Source: Bradyrhizobium lupini (GTDB lineage: Bacteria; Pseudomonadota; Alphaproteobacteria; Rhizobiales; Xanthobacteraceae). From it: a stretch of DNA of 64,000 nucleotides. Shown here piece after piece: positions 1 to 8,630 of this stretch (position 1 is its first letter; each line of letters starts with the position of its first letter). The DNA is taken from contig NZ_CP162553.1 of NCBI RefSeq assembly GCF_040939785.1, positions 4,030,001 through 4,094,000 on the forward strand, given 5' to 3'. The notes under the pieces were generated by a model that was not told where the DNA came from, did not search any database, and was given only the letters and a program-made list of their open reading frames with translations. A program made the translations under genes and the position numbers.

Positions 1-571
1 GATGCTCGCCGACCCGTGCGGTGCCGGTGATGTTGAACTTGCGGTCGCGGCCGACGATCGCATCGGCATTGACGGCGCTGATGCGGCTCTCGACGCGATC
101 GCGCACGCGCGCGAATGCGATCTCGCCATCGGTGACCTTGATGCGATCGATGGCGGCGCCGTCGAGATCGAGCGCGACCGGCTTCGACGTGCCGCCGGCA
201 TTCGGCAGGCGCTCACGCAGCAGCGGCTGGTAGAGCACGGGATGGGTGACGACGAGCTCGCTGATCTTCGGGCGGCCCGACCAGACGCTTGAGAGCGACA
301 TGTCGGCCCGCACGCTGTCGATGGACAGGCGCGTGATGCCGCTGCGGTCCTTGGGGTCGGCAAGCGTGAGGTCGTTCAGCGTCACGTTCAGCGTCGGCCA
401 CAAACTGATTCTAGTGGTGCCGTCGACCGACAGGCGATAGCCGGTCGCGCTCTCGACACGCGAGGCAATCGTCGAACTCAGGAAGCCCGAGGGGATCCCG
501 ACCACCAGCAGGAGTGCGATCACGATGACGATTGCGGCCACCGCCGCGCCGGCGAATTTCACGGCTCTCAT
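1..571 (-). CDS. AsmA-family protein, N-terminal part (runs off the left edge)
   Basis: The reverse strand is open from an ATG at 571 to the window edge, giving about 190 residues. It begins MRAVKFAGAAVAAIVIVIAL, a single N-terminal membrane anchor, followed by a segment resembling the AsmA N-terminus (conversion of a membrane-anchored start into repeats such as 'ATGYRLSVDG', 'PTLNVTLNDLTLADPKD' and 'ISELVVTHPVLY'). AsmA-like proteins are inner-membrane-anchored periplasmic proteins implicated in outer-membrane assembly and lipid transport. The C-terminal portion lies outside the window, so total length and exact subfamily cannot be judged. It is divergent from the Crp/Fnr gene downstream. 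The start is the only ATG that places the membrane segment at the N-terminus. Confidence 0.72.
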   Translation of the reverse strand, partial: MRAVKFAGAAVAAIVIVIALLLVVGIPSGFLSSTIASRVESATGYRLSVDGTTRISLWPTLNVTLNDLTLADPKDRSGITRLSIDSVRADMSLSSVWSGRPKISELVVTHPVLYQPLLRERLPNAGGTSKPVALDLDGAAIDRIKVTDGEIAFARVRDRVESRISAVNADAIVGRDRKFNITGTARVGEH

Positions 572-711
572 ATCGACTTTCCAGCGGCGGACGATCGGCG
601 TCGAATCCGGCACATGACCGTCATTTGCACCCGTCCTTGGCTCCTGAGTTTATCCCGGGACGGGAAGCGGCTCCAAGCACGTAAAAATAGTCTGGGGGTG
701 CTGCAAAGTTA

Positions 712-727
712 TGTGACTTATGGCACA
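712..727. promoter_or_regulatory. CRP/FNR-like half-site pair upstream of the Crp-family gene
   Basis: TGTGA at 712-716 and GCACA at 723-727 are separated by six bases. This matches the CRP/FNR-type pattern TGTGA-N6-TCACA at nine of ten positions. It lies about 80 bases before the chosen start of the Crp-family gene at 807, so autoregulation is plausible. No factor is shown to bind it; this is inference. Confidence 0.35.
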
Positions 728-806
728 CTTCCCGGGCGCGGTTTTACGCGATCTTGATGTTGATGGTTCCAAGCGATTTGCCAACGAAATTCACAAGGAT
801 ATTGAA

Positions 807-1481
807 ATGAGCAAGCAGGCCGAATTTGCGGTCATCCTCAAGATGAATGCGATGTTCGCCGATCTCGGCGCAGACGAACTCCAGCGGCTGGCGAATCTCT
901 GCCACACCCAGCATCTGGGGAATGGCGAGGTGCTGTTCCAGAAGGGCGACCCAGGCGATGCGCTGTTCGGCGTGCGCCGAGGCCAGGTCCGTATCGAGAC
1001 CGGCGCCTCCGACGGCAGCCGCCTGACGCTGAACTTCATGGGGCCCGGCGACCTGTTCGGCGAGGTTGCGGTGCTGGATGGCCAGAGCCGCACTGCGGAC
1101 GCCACCGCGGGCGAAGCCAGCGAGCTGTTCGTGCTGCGGCGCGAAGACTTTCTCGCCTTCCTCGAACGCGAGCCGAAAGTCGGGATCAAGATCATCGCGC
1201 TGCTCTGCCAGCGCATCCGCTGGCAGAGCGAGCGCATGGAAGAGTCCATGCTCCAGCCGCTGCCGGTTCGCCTCGCGCGGCGCCTCTGCGCGCTCGCCGC
1301 CGATTTCGGCTCGGAGGTGCACATCTCGCAGGAGCAACTCGGCGTCTTCGTCGGCGCCGCCCGCGAGAGCGTCAACCGCCAGCTTCAGGCCTGGCGCAAG
1401 GAAGCGATCCTCGATCTCCAGCGCGGCCGCATCCTGCTGCGGAACATGACCAAGCTGACGGCGATCGCGCGCAACGAGTAG
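807..1481 (+). CDS. Crp/Fnr family transcriptional regulator
   Basis: A 224-residue cytoplasmic regulator. Residues about 10-125 form a cyclic-nucleotide-binding-type beta-roll; 'NGEVLFQKGDPGDALFGV' and 'FGEVAVLDGQSRTADATA' are the usual signatures. After a dimerisation helix, residues about 165-215 form the helix-turn-helix ('ISQEQLGVFVGAARESVNRQ'). No N-terminal cysteine cluster is present, so an Fnr-type iron-sulfur sensor is unlikely. The signal could be a cyclic nucleotide or unknown. I chose the ATG at 807 because AAGGAT lies 8-14 bases upstream and the protein then starts as the family does. An in-frame ATG at 720 would add 29 residues and overlap the CRP-like site. No operon partner is evident. 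Confidence 0.88.
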   Translation: MSKQAEFAVILKMNAMFADLGADELQRLANLCHTQHLGNGEVLFQKGDPGDALFGVRRGQVRIETGASDGSRLTLNFMGPGDLFGEVAVLDGQSRTADATAGEASELFVLRREDFLAFLEREPKVGIKIIALLCQRIRWQSERMEESMLQPLPVRLARRLCALAADFGSEVHISQEQLGVFVGAARESVNRQLQAWRKEAILDLQRGRILLRNMTKLTAIARNE

Positions 1482-1534
1482 GGGGGCCGTTAGGCTGGGT
1501 CGCTATCGGGGCGAAGGAGTTCGTCAGAAGAGTC

Positions 1535-1633
1535 TCAACTCGCGACCCACGCTTTAACGACCTCGATCGGCACAGCACGACCGGTACGTCTGAATGCCTG
1601 GTAGCGAAGACGATCCTCCGCTATGTCGGGTTC
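1535..1633 (-). pseudogene. Possible remnant of an RHH-type antitoxin C-terminus
   Basis: Reading the reverse strand towards a TGA at 1535-1537 gives about 32 residues containing 'DRLRYQAFRRTGRAVP' and 'VVKAWVAS'. This resembles the C-terminal tail of small ribbon-helix-helix antitoxins of the 'R...Y..y..TG..V....v..W' type. No start codon, ribosome binding site or N-terminal ribbon-helix-helix precedes it; upstream lies only the end of the RND permease gene. If real it is a decayed fragment. The call rests on motif memory only. Confidence 0.25.
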
Positions 1634-1682
1634 TCGGATGGCGCTCGCTGAACTGCCTCGTGTGCTTGACGCTGGTGCACAT

Positions 1683-4600
1683 CTACTCCGCCGCAGGGTG
1701 CACGATGTTCTTCGGCCGCGGCCTCGCTTCGGCCGGCGCAGCTCCGTGATGACTTGCGCCCTCCGCATCTTCGCTGTGCACGACCAGCCGCTTGGCGAAG
1801 CGCCAGATCAGGGCGCCGAGATCGTCCATCACCATGAACATCGCGGGCACGAACACCAGCGACAGGATGGTCGAGAAGATCAGGCCACCGATCACCGCGA
1901 GCGCCATCGGCGAGCGGAACTCGCCGCCCGCGCCGACCGCGAGCGCGCTGGGCATCATGCCCGCGGCCATCGCGATCGTGGTCATCACGATCGGGCGAGC
2001 GCGTTTCATGCCTGCGTCGATCATGGCTTCTTCGCGCGGTGTGCCGGCGTGAATGGATTCGATGGCGAATTCCACCAGCATGATCGCGTTCTTGGTGACG
2101 ATACCCATCAGCATCAGGATGCCGATCCACACCGGTGTCGTGAGCTGCTTGCCGGTGATCAGCAGGGCCGCGATCGCGCCGCCGATCGAGAGCGGCAGCG
2201 AGAACAGAATGGTGATCGGCTGCAGGAAGGTGCCGAACAGCAGCACCAGAACGGCGTAGACCATCATCAGGCCCGCCGTGATCGCGGTGGCAAAGCCTTC
2301 GGACAGTTCGTTCAGGCTTTCGGCGTCGCCGGAGGGGGAGACCTTCACGCCCTTCGGTCGGCTCTTCATGACCGGCAGATCGTAGATCTTCTTGGTGGCG
2401 TCGCCGAGCGCGGCGGAGCCGACGAGATCGGCCGCGACGGTCGCCTGTCGCTCGCGATCGTAACGGTTGATGCTGGTCGGACCCTGGTCGAGCTTGACGT
2501 CGGCGATGACGGACAGCGGCACGCCGCCCTTCTCGCCGTGCTCGCCGAGCGGCACGCGCAACTGTTCGAGCGTCTTCAGATTGCCGCGCGCGGCATCCTC
2601 GAGCTGCACTCGGATCGGCACCAGACGGTCGCCAACGTCGAACTTGGCAAGCGCGGGGCCGACGTCGCCGATGGTGGCGACGCGGATGGTCTGCGATAGG
2701 CTTTCGGTCGAGACGCCGAGCCGTGCGGCGAGATCGGCGCGCGGTTCGACGCGCAGCTCGGGCCGCTCCAGCGTGGTTTCCGAGATCACGTTGGAGATGG
2801 TGGGAATCCGCTTCATCTGCGTCGCGAGTTCGCTGGCGACGTTGTTGACGATGTTGGCGTCTGCGCCGGTCACGACCAGCGAGATGGCGCGCAGGCCGTT
2901 CTCGTCGAGGAACCAGAAGCGGATGTCTGGAATGTTCTCCAGCTCCTGGCTGATCGAGAATTCGAGCTCGCGCTGGGTGATGTCGCGGCTGTCCTTGGGC
3001 GTGTAATTGATGATCAAGGCGGCGCGCCGGACTTCCTGGGTCCCCGGTGGAACGCGGCCGCCGTCGACGAAGATGCTCTTCACCTCGGGCCGCTTGCGCA
3101 GGCGCGCCACGATGTCTTCGGTGACTTTTTCGGTGTAGGCGAGCTGCGTGCCCGGCGGCAGCTCGAGCGCAACCAACGAGCGCGAGCTGTCCTGCGCCGG
3201 CAGGAAACCCTGCGGCAGCAGCGTAATGCTCCAGATCGAGGCGGCGAAGACGCCGAAGCCGACCAGCACCGTAATGAAATAGTGCTTCACCGACCAGGCC
3301 ACGAGCCTGTGATAGGACCGCAGCACGCGGCCGGGCGGCGGCTCTTGGTGATTGCTATGTTTGAGGAAGTAGGCGGCGAGCACCGGCGTGACGAAGCGCG
3401 CCGCGAGCAGCGAGAAGAACACCTGTACCGAGACGGTGATGCCGAACTGCTTGAAGAACTGTCCGGCGATGCCCGACATGAAGCTCGCGGGCGCGAAGAT
3501 TGCGATGATCGTCAGCGAGATCGCGATCACCGCGAGGCCGATCTCGTCGGCGGCTTCCAGGGCGGCACGATAGGGCGACTTGCCCATGTTCATGTGCCTG
3601 ACGATGTTCTCGATCTCGACGATGGCGTCGTCGACCAGAATACCCGTCGACAGCGTGATGGCGAGGAAGCTGACGAGGTTGAGCGAGAAGCCGAGCAGGT
3701 CCATCGCCCAGAATGCCGGGAAGATCGACAACGGCAGCGAGATCGCGGCGATGATGGTGGCGCGCAGGTCGCGCAGGAACAACAGCACGATGACGACGGC
3801 GAGGATGGCGCCTTCGAACAGGGTCGAGATCGCCGCGTGGTAATTGCCATTGGTATATTCGACCGAGGTGTCGATCACCTTCAGGTCGACGTCGGGATAA
3901 GTGGCCTTGAGCGTGTCGATGCGCTTCTGCACGGCCTCGGCGACCTTCACGTCGCTGGCACCCTTGGAGCGCTTGATGCCGAGCGCGACGATCGGCTCGC
4001 CGTTGAAGCGGGCGAAGGTACGGCGGTCTGCGATGGTGTCGGTGACGGTGCCGAGATCGTCGAGCCGGACCTCGCCGCCGCCGAACAGCGGAATCATGGT
4101 GCCGGCGAGATCGCTCAGCGTCTTGGCGCCGGCGAGGGTGCGGATCGCCTGGTCGTTCTTGCCGATCTCGGCGCGGCCGCCGGCGACGTCGACATTGGTG
4201 CCGCGCAGGCTCTGGCTGACGTTGACGGCCGTCAGCCCCATCGACTGCAGACGGTCGGGATCGAGCGAGACCAGGATCTCGCGCTCGACACCGCCGATGC
4301 GCTCGACCTGGGCGACGCCGCGCACGCCTTGCAGCGCGCGCTTGACCACGTCGTCGACGAAATAGGAGAGCTGCTCCGGCGTCTTGCCGGGCGAGATCGC
4401 GGCATAGGTGACGATCGGCAGGCCGATGACATCGACGCGCTGGATCAGCGGCTCGGTGACGTTCTGCGGCAGGTTCGAGCGCACGCGCGTCACCGCGTCC
4501 TTGACGTCGTTGAGCGCGCGGTCGGTGTTGGTTTCCAGCGCGAACTGGATTGTCGTCACCGACAGGCCGTCGGTGATCTGCGAGGTGATGTGCCTGACCC

Positions 4601-4832
4601 CTTCGACACCGGAGACGGCGTCTTCAACCGTCTTGGTGACCTGGGATTCGAGCTCGGCGGGTGCCGCGCCGAACTGCGATACCGCGACCGAGATCACGGG
4701 AATGTCGGCCGAGGGTAGCCGCGTCACCGCGAGCTTGGTGAAGGACACCCAGCCGAGGATCAGGAGGATGATGGAAAATACGACCGACGGCAGCGGATTG
4801 CGGATCGACCATGCCGAGATATTGAGAGCCAT
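1683..4832 (-). CDS. RND efflux transporter permease (AcrB/MexB-like)
   Basis: A 1049-residue inner-membrane proton-driven efflux pump subunit, close to the usual RND length. It starts 'MALNISAWSIRNPLPSVVFS' with TM1, then a large periplasmic loop (about residues 40-335), a block of six membrane segments, a second periplasmic loop (about 560-860) and six more segments. The TM4 proton-relay motif is present as 'STGILVDDAIVEIENI', with the paired aspartates. The C-terminal tail after the last TM is short and charged. The start codon overlaps the adaptor stop as TGATG (4830-4834), so translation of the two is coupled. No outer-membrane channel gene is present, so the pump probably borrows a TolC-like partner. 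Substrate cannot be read from the sequence. Confidence 0.93.
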   Translation of the reverse strand: MALNISAWSIRNPLPSVVFSIILLILGWVSFTKLAVTRLPSADIPVISVAVSQFGAAPAELESQVTKTVEDAVSGVEGVRHITSQITDGLSVTTIQFALETNTDRALNDVKDAVTRVRSNLPQNVTEPLIQRVDVIGLPIVTYAAISPGKTPEQLSYFVDDVVKRALQGVRGVAQVERIGGVEREILVSLDPDRLQSMGLTAVNVSQSLRGTNVDVAGGRAEIGKNDQAIRTLAGAKTLSDLAGTMIPLFGGGEVRLDDLGTVTDTIADRRTFARFNGEPIVALGIKRSKGASDVKVAEAVQKRIDTLKATYPDVDLKVIDTSVEYTNGNYHAAISTLFEGAILAVVIVLLFLRDLRATIIAAISLPLSIFPAFWAMDLLGFSLNLVSFLAITLSTGILVDDAIVEIENIVRHMNMGKSPYRAALEAADEIGLAVIAISLTIIAIFAPASFMSGIAGQFFKQFGITVSVQVFFSLLAARFVTPVLAAYFLKHSNHQEPPPGRVLRSYHRLVAWSVKHYFITVLVGFGVFAASIWSITLLPQGFLPAQDSSRSLVALELPPGTQLAYTEKVTEDIVARLRKRPEVKSIFVDGGRVPPGTQEVRRAALIINYTPKDSRDITQRELEFSISQELENIPDIRFWFLDENGLRAISLVVTGADANIVNNVASELATQMKRIPTISNVISETTLERPELRVEPRADLAARLGVSTESLSQTIRVATIGDVGPALAKFDVGDRLVPIRVQLEDAARGNLKTLEQLRVPLGEHGEKGGVPLSVIADVKLDQGPTSINRYDRERQATVAADLVGSAALGDATKKIYDLPVMKSRPKGVKVSPSGDAESLNELSEGFATAITAGLMMVYAVLVLLFGTFLQPITILFSLPLSIGGAIAALLITGKQLTTPVWIGILMLMGIVTKNAIMLVEFAIESIHAGTPREEAMIDAGMKRARPIVMTTIAMAAGMMPSALAVGAGGEFRSPMALAVIGGLIFSTILSLVFVPAMFMVMDDLGALIWRFAKRLVVHSEDAEGASHHGAAPAEARPRPKNIVHPAAE

Positions 4833-5761
4833 CAGCGTACCCGCGTGCGATCGAGTTCATCAGCGAACATGGTCTTGATCTGGTCGCCGTCATGCAGCGA
4901 AGAGCCGGCGTCGGCGACGACGATCTCGCCGACATTGAGGCCTTCCAGGATTTCCGTCGCGCTGTCCGAAGACAGCCCGACCCGTACCTTGCGCGTCTCG
5001 ACAATGTTGCTCTTGACGACCTGCACGGTGAGATGGTCGATCGCGGTCTTGGGAACCGCGACGCCGCAGCTTCGCTTGGCGTCGATCGAGGCGCGGGCGA
5101 ACACGCCGACTTTCAGCGAGGGATTGTTGGTGACGCTGATGCGCACGCGGCCGAGCTGGGTGGCGCGATCGATTTCGGGCGCGACTAGCCTGACCCGCCC
5201 GATCAAATCGGGCGCGTCGTCGCGGCTGATGCGCACGGTCGCGCCGGAGCTGAGCTTGGCCATGTGCACCGCGGGCACCTGCGCGTCCAGCTCGATCTCG
5301 TTGTTGACGGCGATACGGAACATCGGGCCGGCCTGCGGCGAGGCCGGCGCGCCGACGATGGTGCGGACCTCGGTGACGAGGCCCGGCGCAGAGGCCTTCA
5401 GCGAGACCGGACCTTGCGGGCCGGGCCGCGGCGGCTGGCCCGGAATCTGGGGCGGTGCGGTCAGGCGCGCCAGCTCCTGATTGTCGGTGACGAGGGTGCC
5501 TTCGGTGACGAAGAGGTCGGTGACCCTGGATCCCTCCTGGTCGGCGACGACCACGGCTTCGCGGCGCGGCACGAAGAAGCCGGTCACCCGGACCAGGTCG
5601 GAGAAGCAGGCATTGGTCGACTTGGTCACGATGACCAGCGCCTCGCTCGGCGTTTCCTTGGGCTCGGCGCGGTGCCGGTGCTCGAACAGATAATAGCCGA
5701 CGCCGAGCGCGACGACGAAGATCACCGTTCCGGCTGGCTTGAGATATTGGGAGAGGTTCAT
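4832..5761 (-). CDS. RND periplasmic adaptor (membrane fusion protein)
   Basis: A 309-residue HlyD/AcrA-type adaptor that links the RND permease to an outer-membrane channel. An N-terminal hydrophobic anchor (residues about 10-25, 'AGTVIFVVALGVGYYLFEH') is followed by a split biotinyl-lipoyl-like domain ('GFFVPRREAVVVADQEGSRV' and 'SAPGLVTEVRTIVGAPA'), a beta-barrel domain and a membrane-proximal domain near the C-terminus ('GLNVGEIVVADAGSSLHDGD'). The coiled-coil hairpin is very short, since the two lipoyl halves lie only about 60 residues apart. I took the ATG at 5761, which puts the anchor at the start, with AGGAC just upstream; a longer in-frame start would add 28 unlike residues. It is the first gene of a two-gene operon with the permease. 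Confidence 0.88.
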   Translation of the reverse strand: MNLSQYLKPAGTVIFVVALGVGYYLFEHRHRAEPKETPSEALVIVTKSTNACFSDLVRVTGFFVPRREAVVVADQEGSRVTDLFVTEGTLVTDNQELARLTAPPQIPGQPPRPGPQGPVSLKASAPGLVTEVRTIVGAPASPQAGPMFRIAVNNEIELDAQVPAVHMAKLSSGATVRISRDDAPDLIGRVRLVAPEIDRATQLGRVRISVTNNPSLKVGVFARASIDAKRSCGVAVPKTAIDHLTVQVVKSNIVETRKVRVGLSSDSATEILEGLNVGEIVVADAGSSLHDGDQIKTMFADELDRTRVR

Positions 5762-5824
5762 TGCCGGATCGTCCTGGCCTGGCTCACGGCCATCCGCGCG
5801 CGGCCCATGGAGAGCGTTTCCCTG

Positions 5825-5858
5825 AAATAAAGCAGCGTCCCGCAAGGCTGCGGGACGC
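5825..5858 (-). terminator. Rho-independent terminator after the OmpA-like gene
   Basis: A 10-bp perfect stem (GCGTCCCGCA at 5835-5844 with TGCGGGACGC at 5849-5858, four-base loop) is followed on the reverse strand by a T-rich run (TGCTTTATTT). It lies about 60 bases past the stop of the OmpA-like gene and separates that gene from the efflux operon. Confidence 0.75.
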
Positions 5859-5919
5859 GCACTGGAAGCGAGACTTTACACCACATCACGACTTGTCACT
5901 TCAAAGGATTACGTCGTGG

Positions 5920-6591
5920 TCACTTCGATGCGGTAGTCTTGTTTTCCATGTTGACGACCTGCACGCGACGATTGACTTCCGCCATCGGCTGGGCCGGGTC
6001 CTTCAGCTTGCTCTTGCCGTAGCCGACCGTGACGAGGTCGGTCGCGGAGATGCTGTATTTGTCGACCAAATAGCGCTTGATCGAATCCGCGCGGCGCTCC
6101 GACAGATCCTGATTATAGCTCTCGCTTCCGGCGGCGTCAGTATGGCCGGCGACCACGAAGGTCGAGCCTTTCAGGTCGGGGCTGGTCAGCGCGCGGCCGA
6201 GCGCCTGGACCGAGGCAAGCGATTTGGCGCTGATATTGGCCGAGTTGTAGTCGAACGTGATTTCCAGATCGATGTTCGGCTTGTCCTTGGCCGCCGACGC
6301 GATTTCTTCACGCTCGGTCGACGACAGCGACCGTGTCGAGCGGCCGCGCACGGACTGGATCAGCTTGGTCTCCGTGGCACTCGGTGCGGGATCGGCCTGC
6401 GGAGCGATCGAGAGGCCGCGGGTCAGCGGCTTCTTCGGCGGCGGCGCCAGCGCGCGGACGATCTCGTCCTCGGTGACGTTCTTGCTGTTGCCGTCGTCGG
6501 CTGCGAATGCCAGCGGGATCGTCAGCGACAGCGCGGCGCCGACGGTGATGATGGACAGGATTGCGGTAAGTCCCTTTGCAGCCAATCTCAT
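5920..6591 (-). CDS. OmpA-family peptidoglycan-associated protein
   Basis: A 223-residue exported protein. Residues 1-30 form a signal peptide ending at 'PLAFAADDG'. A proline-rich linker follows, then an OmpA C-terminal peptidoglycan-binding domain (about 105-215) with 'IDLEITFDYNSANIS', 'VVAGHTDAAGSESYNQDLSE' and 'RADSIKRYLV'. The conserved Asp and Arg that hold diaminopimelate in this family are present ('HTDAAG', 'LSERRADS'). There is no N-terminal beta-barrel, so it is a periplasmic or outer-membrane-associated anchor rather than a porin. No lipobox cysteine is seen at the cleavage site. It is transcribed alone, followed by a terminator. Confidence 0.87.
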   Translation of the reverse strand: MRLAAKGLTAILSIITVGAALSLTIPLAFAADDGNSKNVTEDEIVRALAPPPKKPLTRGLSIAPQADPAPSATETKLIQSVRGRSTRSLSSTEREEIASAAKDKPNIDLEITFDYNSANISAKSLASVQALGRALTSPDLKGSTFVVAGHTDAAGSESYNQDLSERRADSIKRYLVDKYSISATDLVTVGYGKSKLKDPAQPMAEVNRRVQVVNMENKTTASK

Positions 6592-6736
6592 AGCCAGTCC
6601 CTCCTGCGCAGCCAGCTGGTGCGGTTCGAAAATCCTGCAATAAGCCCCCCGAAAGGACGGCCTGCGGCATCCGTTCGATTAGTCTTCGCCGGGCCGTCGC
6701 GGGTTCGAGGCACATCGGCCCCGATTCAAAAAAATA

Positions 6737-8247
6737 TCAACGCACTCCGTAGCTTGCGAATTCCTGAACAATGTTCGGGTCCATCGCCTTGGCATTGGCG
6801 ATGTCGAGCGCGCCCTCTTGGGCCGAGCCGTTGCGCTGCTTGGCGATCCCGCGTCCGAACAGCGAGGAGGTCAAGCGCGGATTGATCCTCAGGGCGGCCT
6901 CGAAATCGGCGATGGCGTTCTTGACCGCCCCCGATTTCAGATTGACGAGCCCCCGGCTGTCCAGCGCGTCGACGAAGTTCGGTCGCAGCCGCAGGGCCTC
7001 GTTGCAATCCTTCAGCGCGCCCTGGAGGTCGCCGACCACGGTGCGGGTCCAGCAGCGATTGTTCAGCGCCTCGACGTCCTTCGGGTTGATCCGGAGCGTC
7101 TCGTCAAAATCCTTGATGGCCAGGCTGTAGGCGCCCTTGCTGGCATAGACCTGACCGCGCCGGTAAAGCGCGTTCACGTCATCCGGATTGGCCGCGATCT
7201 TGGCGGTCAGCCCCTTGATGGTGGGGTCCTCGGCCAGGGCGGCCGCACTCGGCCCGCTCTCCATGGTCGGAGCGGTGGCGGGATCGGCCGGAATCACAGG
7301 CGGAGGCGGCGGCGGTGCCGGCGGCAAGGCAGCCTCGACCTGCGGCTTCGGTGACGGAGCGGGCGCAGCCACCGTCTCGGCCGGTTTCGGCGGCGGAGGC
7401 GGTGAAGGTGCGGGTGGAGTCGGCGGCGGGTTGTTGGCGACGACCGGCGGCGGGGGAGGCGCAGGTGGCGGCGTGGTGGTCGGGCGCGACCCGCCGGCCC
7501 CTGGAATGAAGGAGAAATCCTCGGCCAGCGACGAGGATATCCACGGCACCTGCTCGCCCCGGGAGGCGCGGGTGACGCCCATCTTGGTGCGGTTCAGCGT
7601 CTCCTCGGCCATCAGGTCGGGGACGCGGATTTCCTTGAGGAGTTCCTGGACGAACAGGCTGTGCTCGCCGCCGGCGTCGAGACCACCGAGGCCAGTGCCG
7701 CCGAATACATCACCAGCGTGCCGTTCGGCGCGATGACGGGCGTGAGGCCGGCCGAGAAGCTGCGGAACCGGCGCTCGAACGGGTTGCGCCTGGAGGCATC
7801 GACCAGCGCGATCTTGACGCCGGCGCCGCGGGTGTTGAGCTCGCCGAGCACGGTTTCGAGGCTGATGCCGTCGCGCCGCACGTCGGATTCGGTCCAGATC
7901 TGCGCATCGATCGGCAGCAAATAGCTCTGCCGCGCGGACTGGATGCCGAAGCCGCTGAAGAACACCAGTGCCACCGACCCCGGCTTGATCTTGCCGTAGA
8001 GCTTGTCGAAGGCGCGGCGCATGCCGTCGCCGGTCAGGTTCTCACCGATCTCGACGGAAAAGCCGTCGCGCTTGAGCTCGTCGGCGACGTCGCGCGCGTC
8101 GTTGAGCGGTTCCTTCAGGGGAGCGTCGGCGTCCGGATATTTGGCATTGCCGATGACCAGCGCAAAGCGATCGCCGGCCGCAAGTGACGGAGCGGTCGGG
8201 ATGAGCGACACGAGCAAGGATAGAACGAAAAGCAGGCGAATTTTCAT
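6737..8247 (-). pseudogene. Caspase-like (peptidase C14) protein with TPR repeats, split by a frameshift
   Basis: Two reverse-strand frames together encode one protein of about 500 residues. The first (8247 to 7612) has a signal peptide ending 'PSLAAGDR' and a caspase-like fold starting 'RFALVIGNAKYPDADAPL'. Reading continues correctly only if one base is added near 7675-7690, which restores 'EHSLFVQELLKEIRVPDL' and 'EEQVPWISSSL'-type sequence leading into the second frame (7612 to 6737). That frame has a proline-rich linker and three to four TPR repeats ('NALYRRGQVYASKGAYSLAI', 'NNRCWTRTVVGDLQGALKDC', 'DSRGLVNLKSGAVKNAIADF'). The catalytic His is Phe ('FFSGFGIQ') and the catalytic Cys is Ser ('LVDASRRNPF'), so the fold is probably not a protease. 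The second frame starts at an ATG overlapping the first stop (TGATG), but the domain boundary argues for one interrupted gene. Confidence 0.75.
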
Positions 8248-8630
8248 AATTAGCGCGATCCAGCCAAAAAGGCGCCGTTTCCAGCTTGCGCCGCGGCGAC
8301 CTTAACTTACGCAATGTGCATTATCAAACCGGGGGAGGGGGGCGTCAACCGCTTGCGGATTCGGCGCTATCGCGACAATTGACCGCGACGCATGGGCATG
8401 TTGCGGGGGAATAAACGGGCGGTCATGATCGCACGCGATGCATTCTGGTTGTCATGCTGGTTGTCATTGCGGCTGCAAATTAGGGCAGCCATGGCGACAA
8501 CAATGTGATTGGTCTCACATTGCGGACGGGCCTCCTTCAACCTGCGGTGTTTGACCTTTGCGGTGGACGATGGCTTGGTGCGGTCGATCGCCGCTGAAGG
8601 TGCATCCACAAAAAGAGCAAGATCAAAACC
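8248..8630. other. Intergenic region upstream of the lactonase-type gene
   Basis: This 383-base stretch holds no supported gene. It contains a tandem pair of TGGTTGTCAT units (8446-8455 and 8458-8467) and the palindrome described separately at 8501-8522. The rest is unremarkable divergent promoter space. Confidence 0.6.
8501..8522. promoter_or_regulatory. Perfect CRP-type palindrome upstream of the lactonase-type gene
   Basis: CAATGTGA (8501-8508) and TCACATTG (8515-8522) are exact inverted repeats around a six-base spacer, giving the consensus core TGTGA-N6-TCACA. It lies about 110 bases before the ATG at 8631. The Crp-family regulator encoded at 807 is a candidate binder. The reverse strand shares GTGAGAC with the operator at 10028-10049, so the MarR regulator is the alternative. 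Confidence 0.5.

Noticed and set aside
3282-4718. A 478-codon forward frame inside the RND permease
   Set aside because: Antisense shadow rich in Asp, Arg and His with no ribosome site or family match.
6737-8247. Reading the caspase-like and TPR parts as two coupled genes (TGATG overlap at 7610-7614)
   Set aside because: The C14 domain continues in the second frame upstream of that ATG, so the overlap is a by-product of a frameshift.
8446-8467. Tandem TGGTTGTCAT units as a regulatory repeat
   Set aside because: Only two units and no dyad symmetry; it may be chance.
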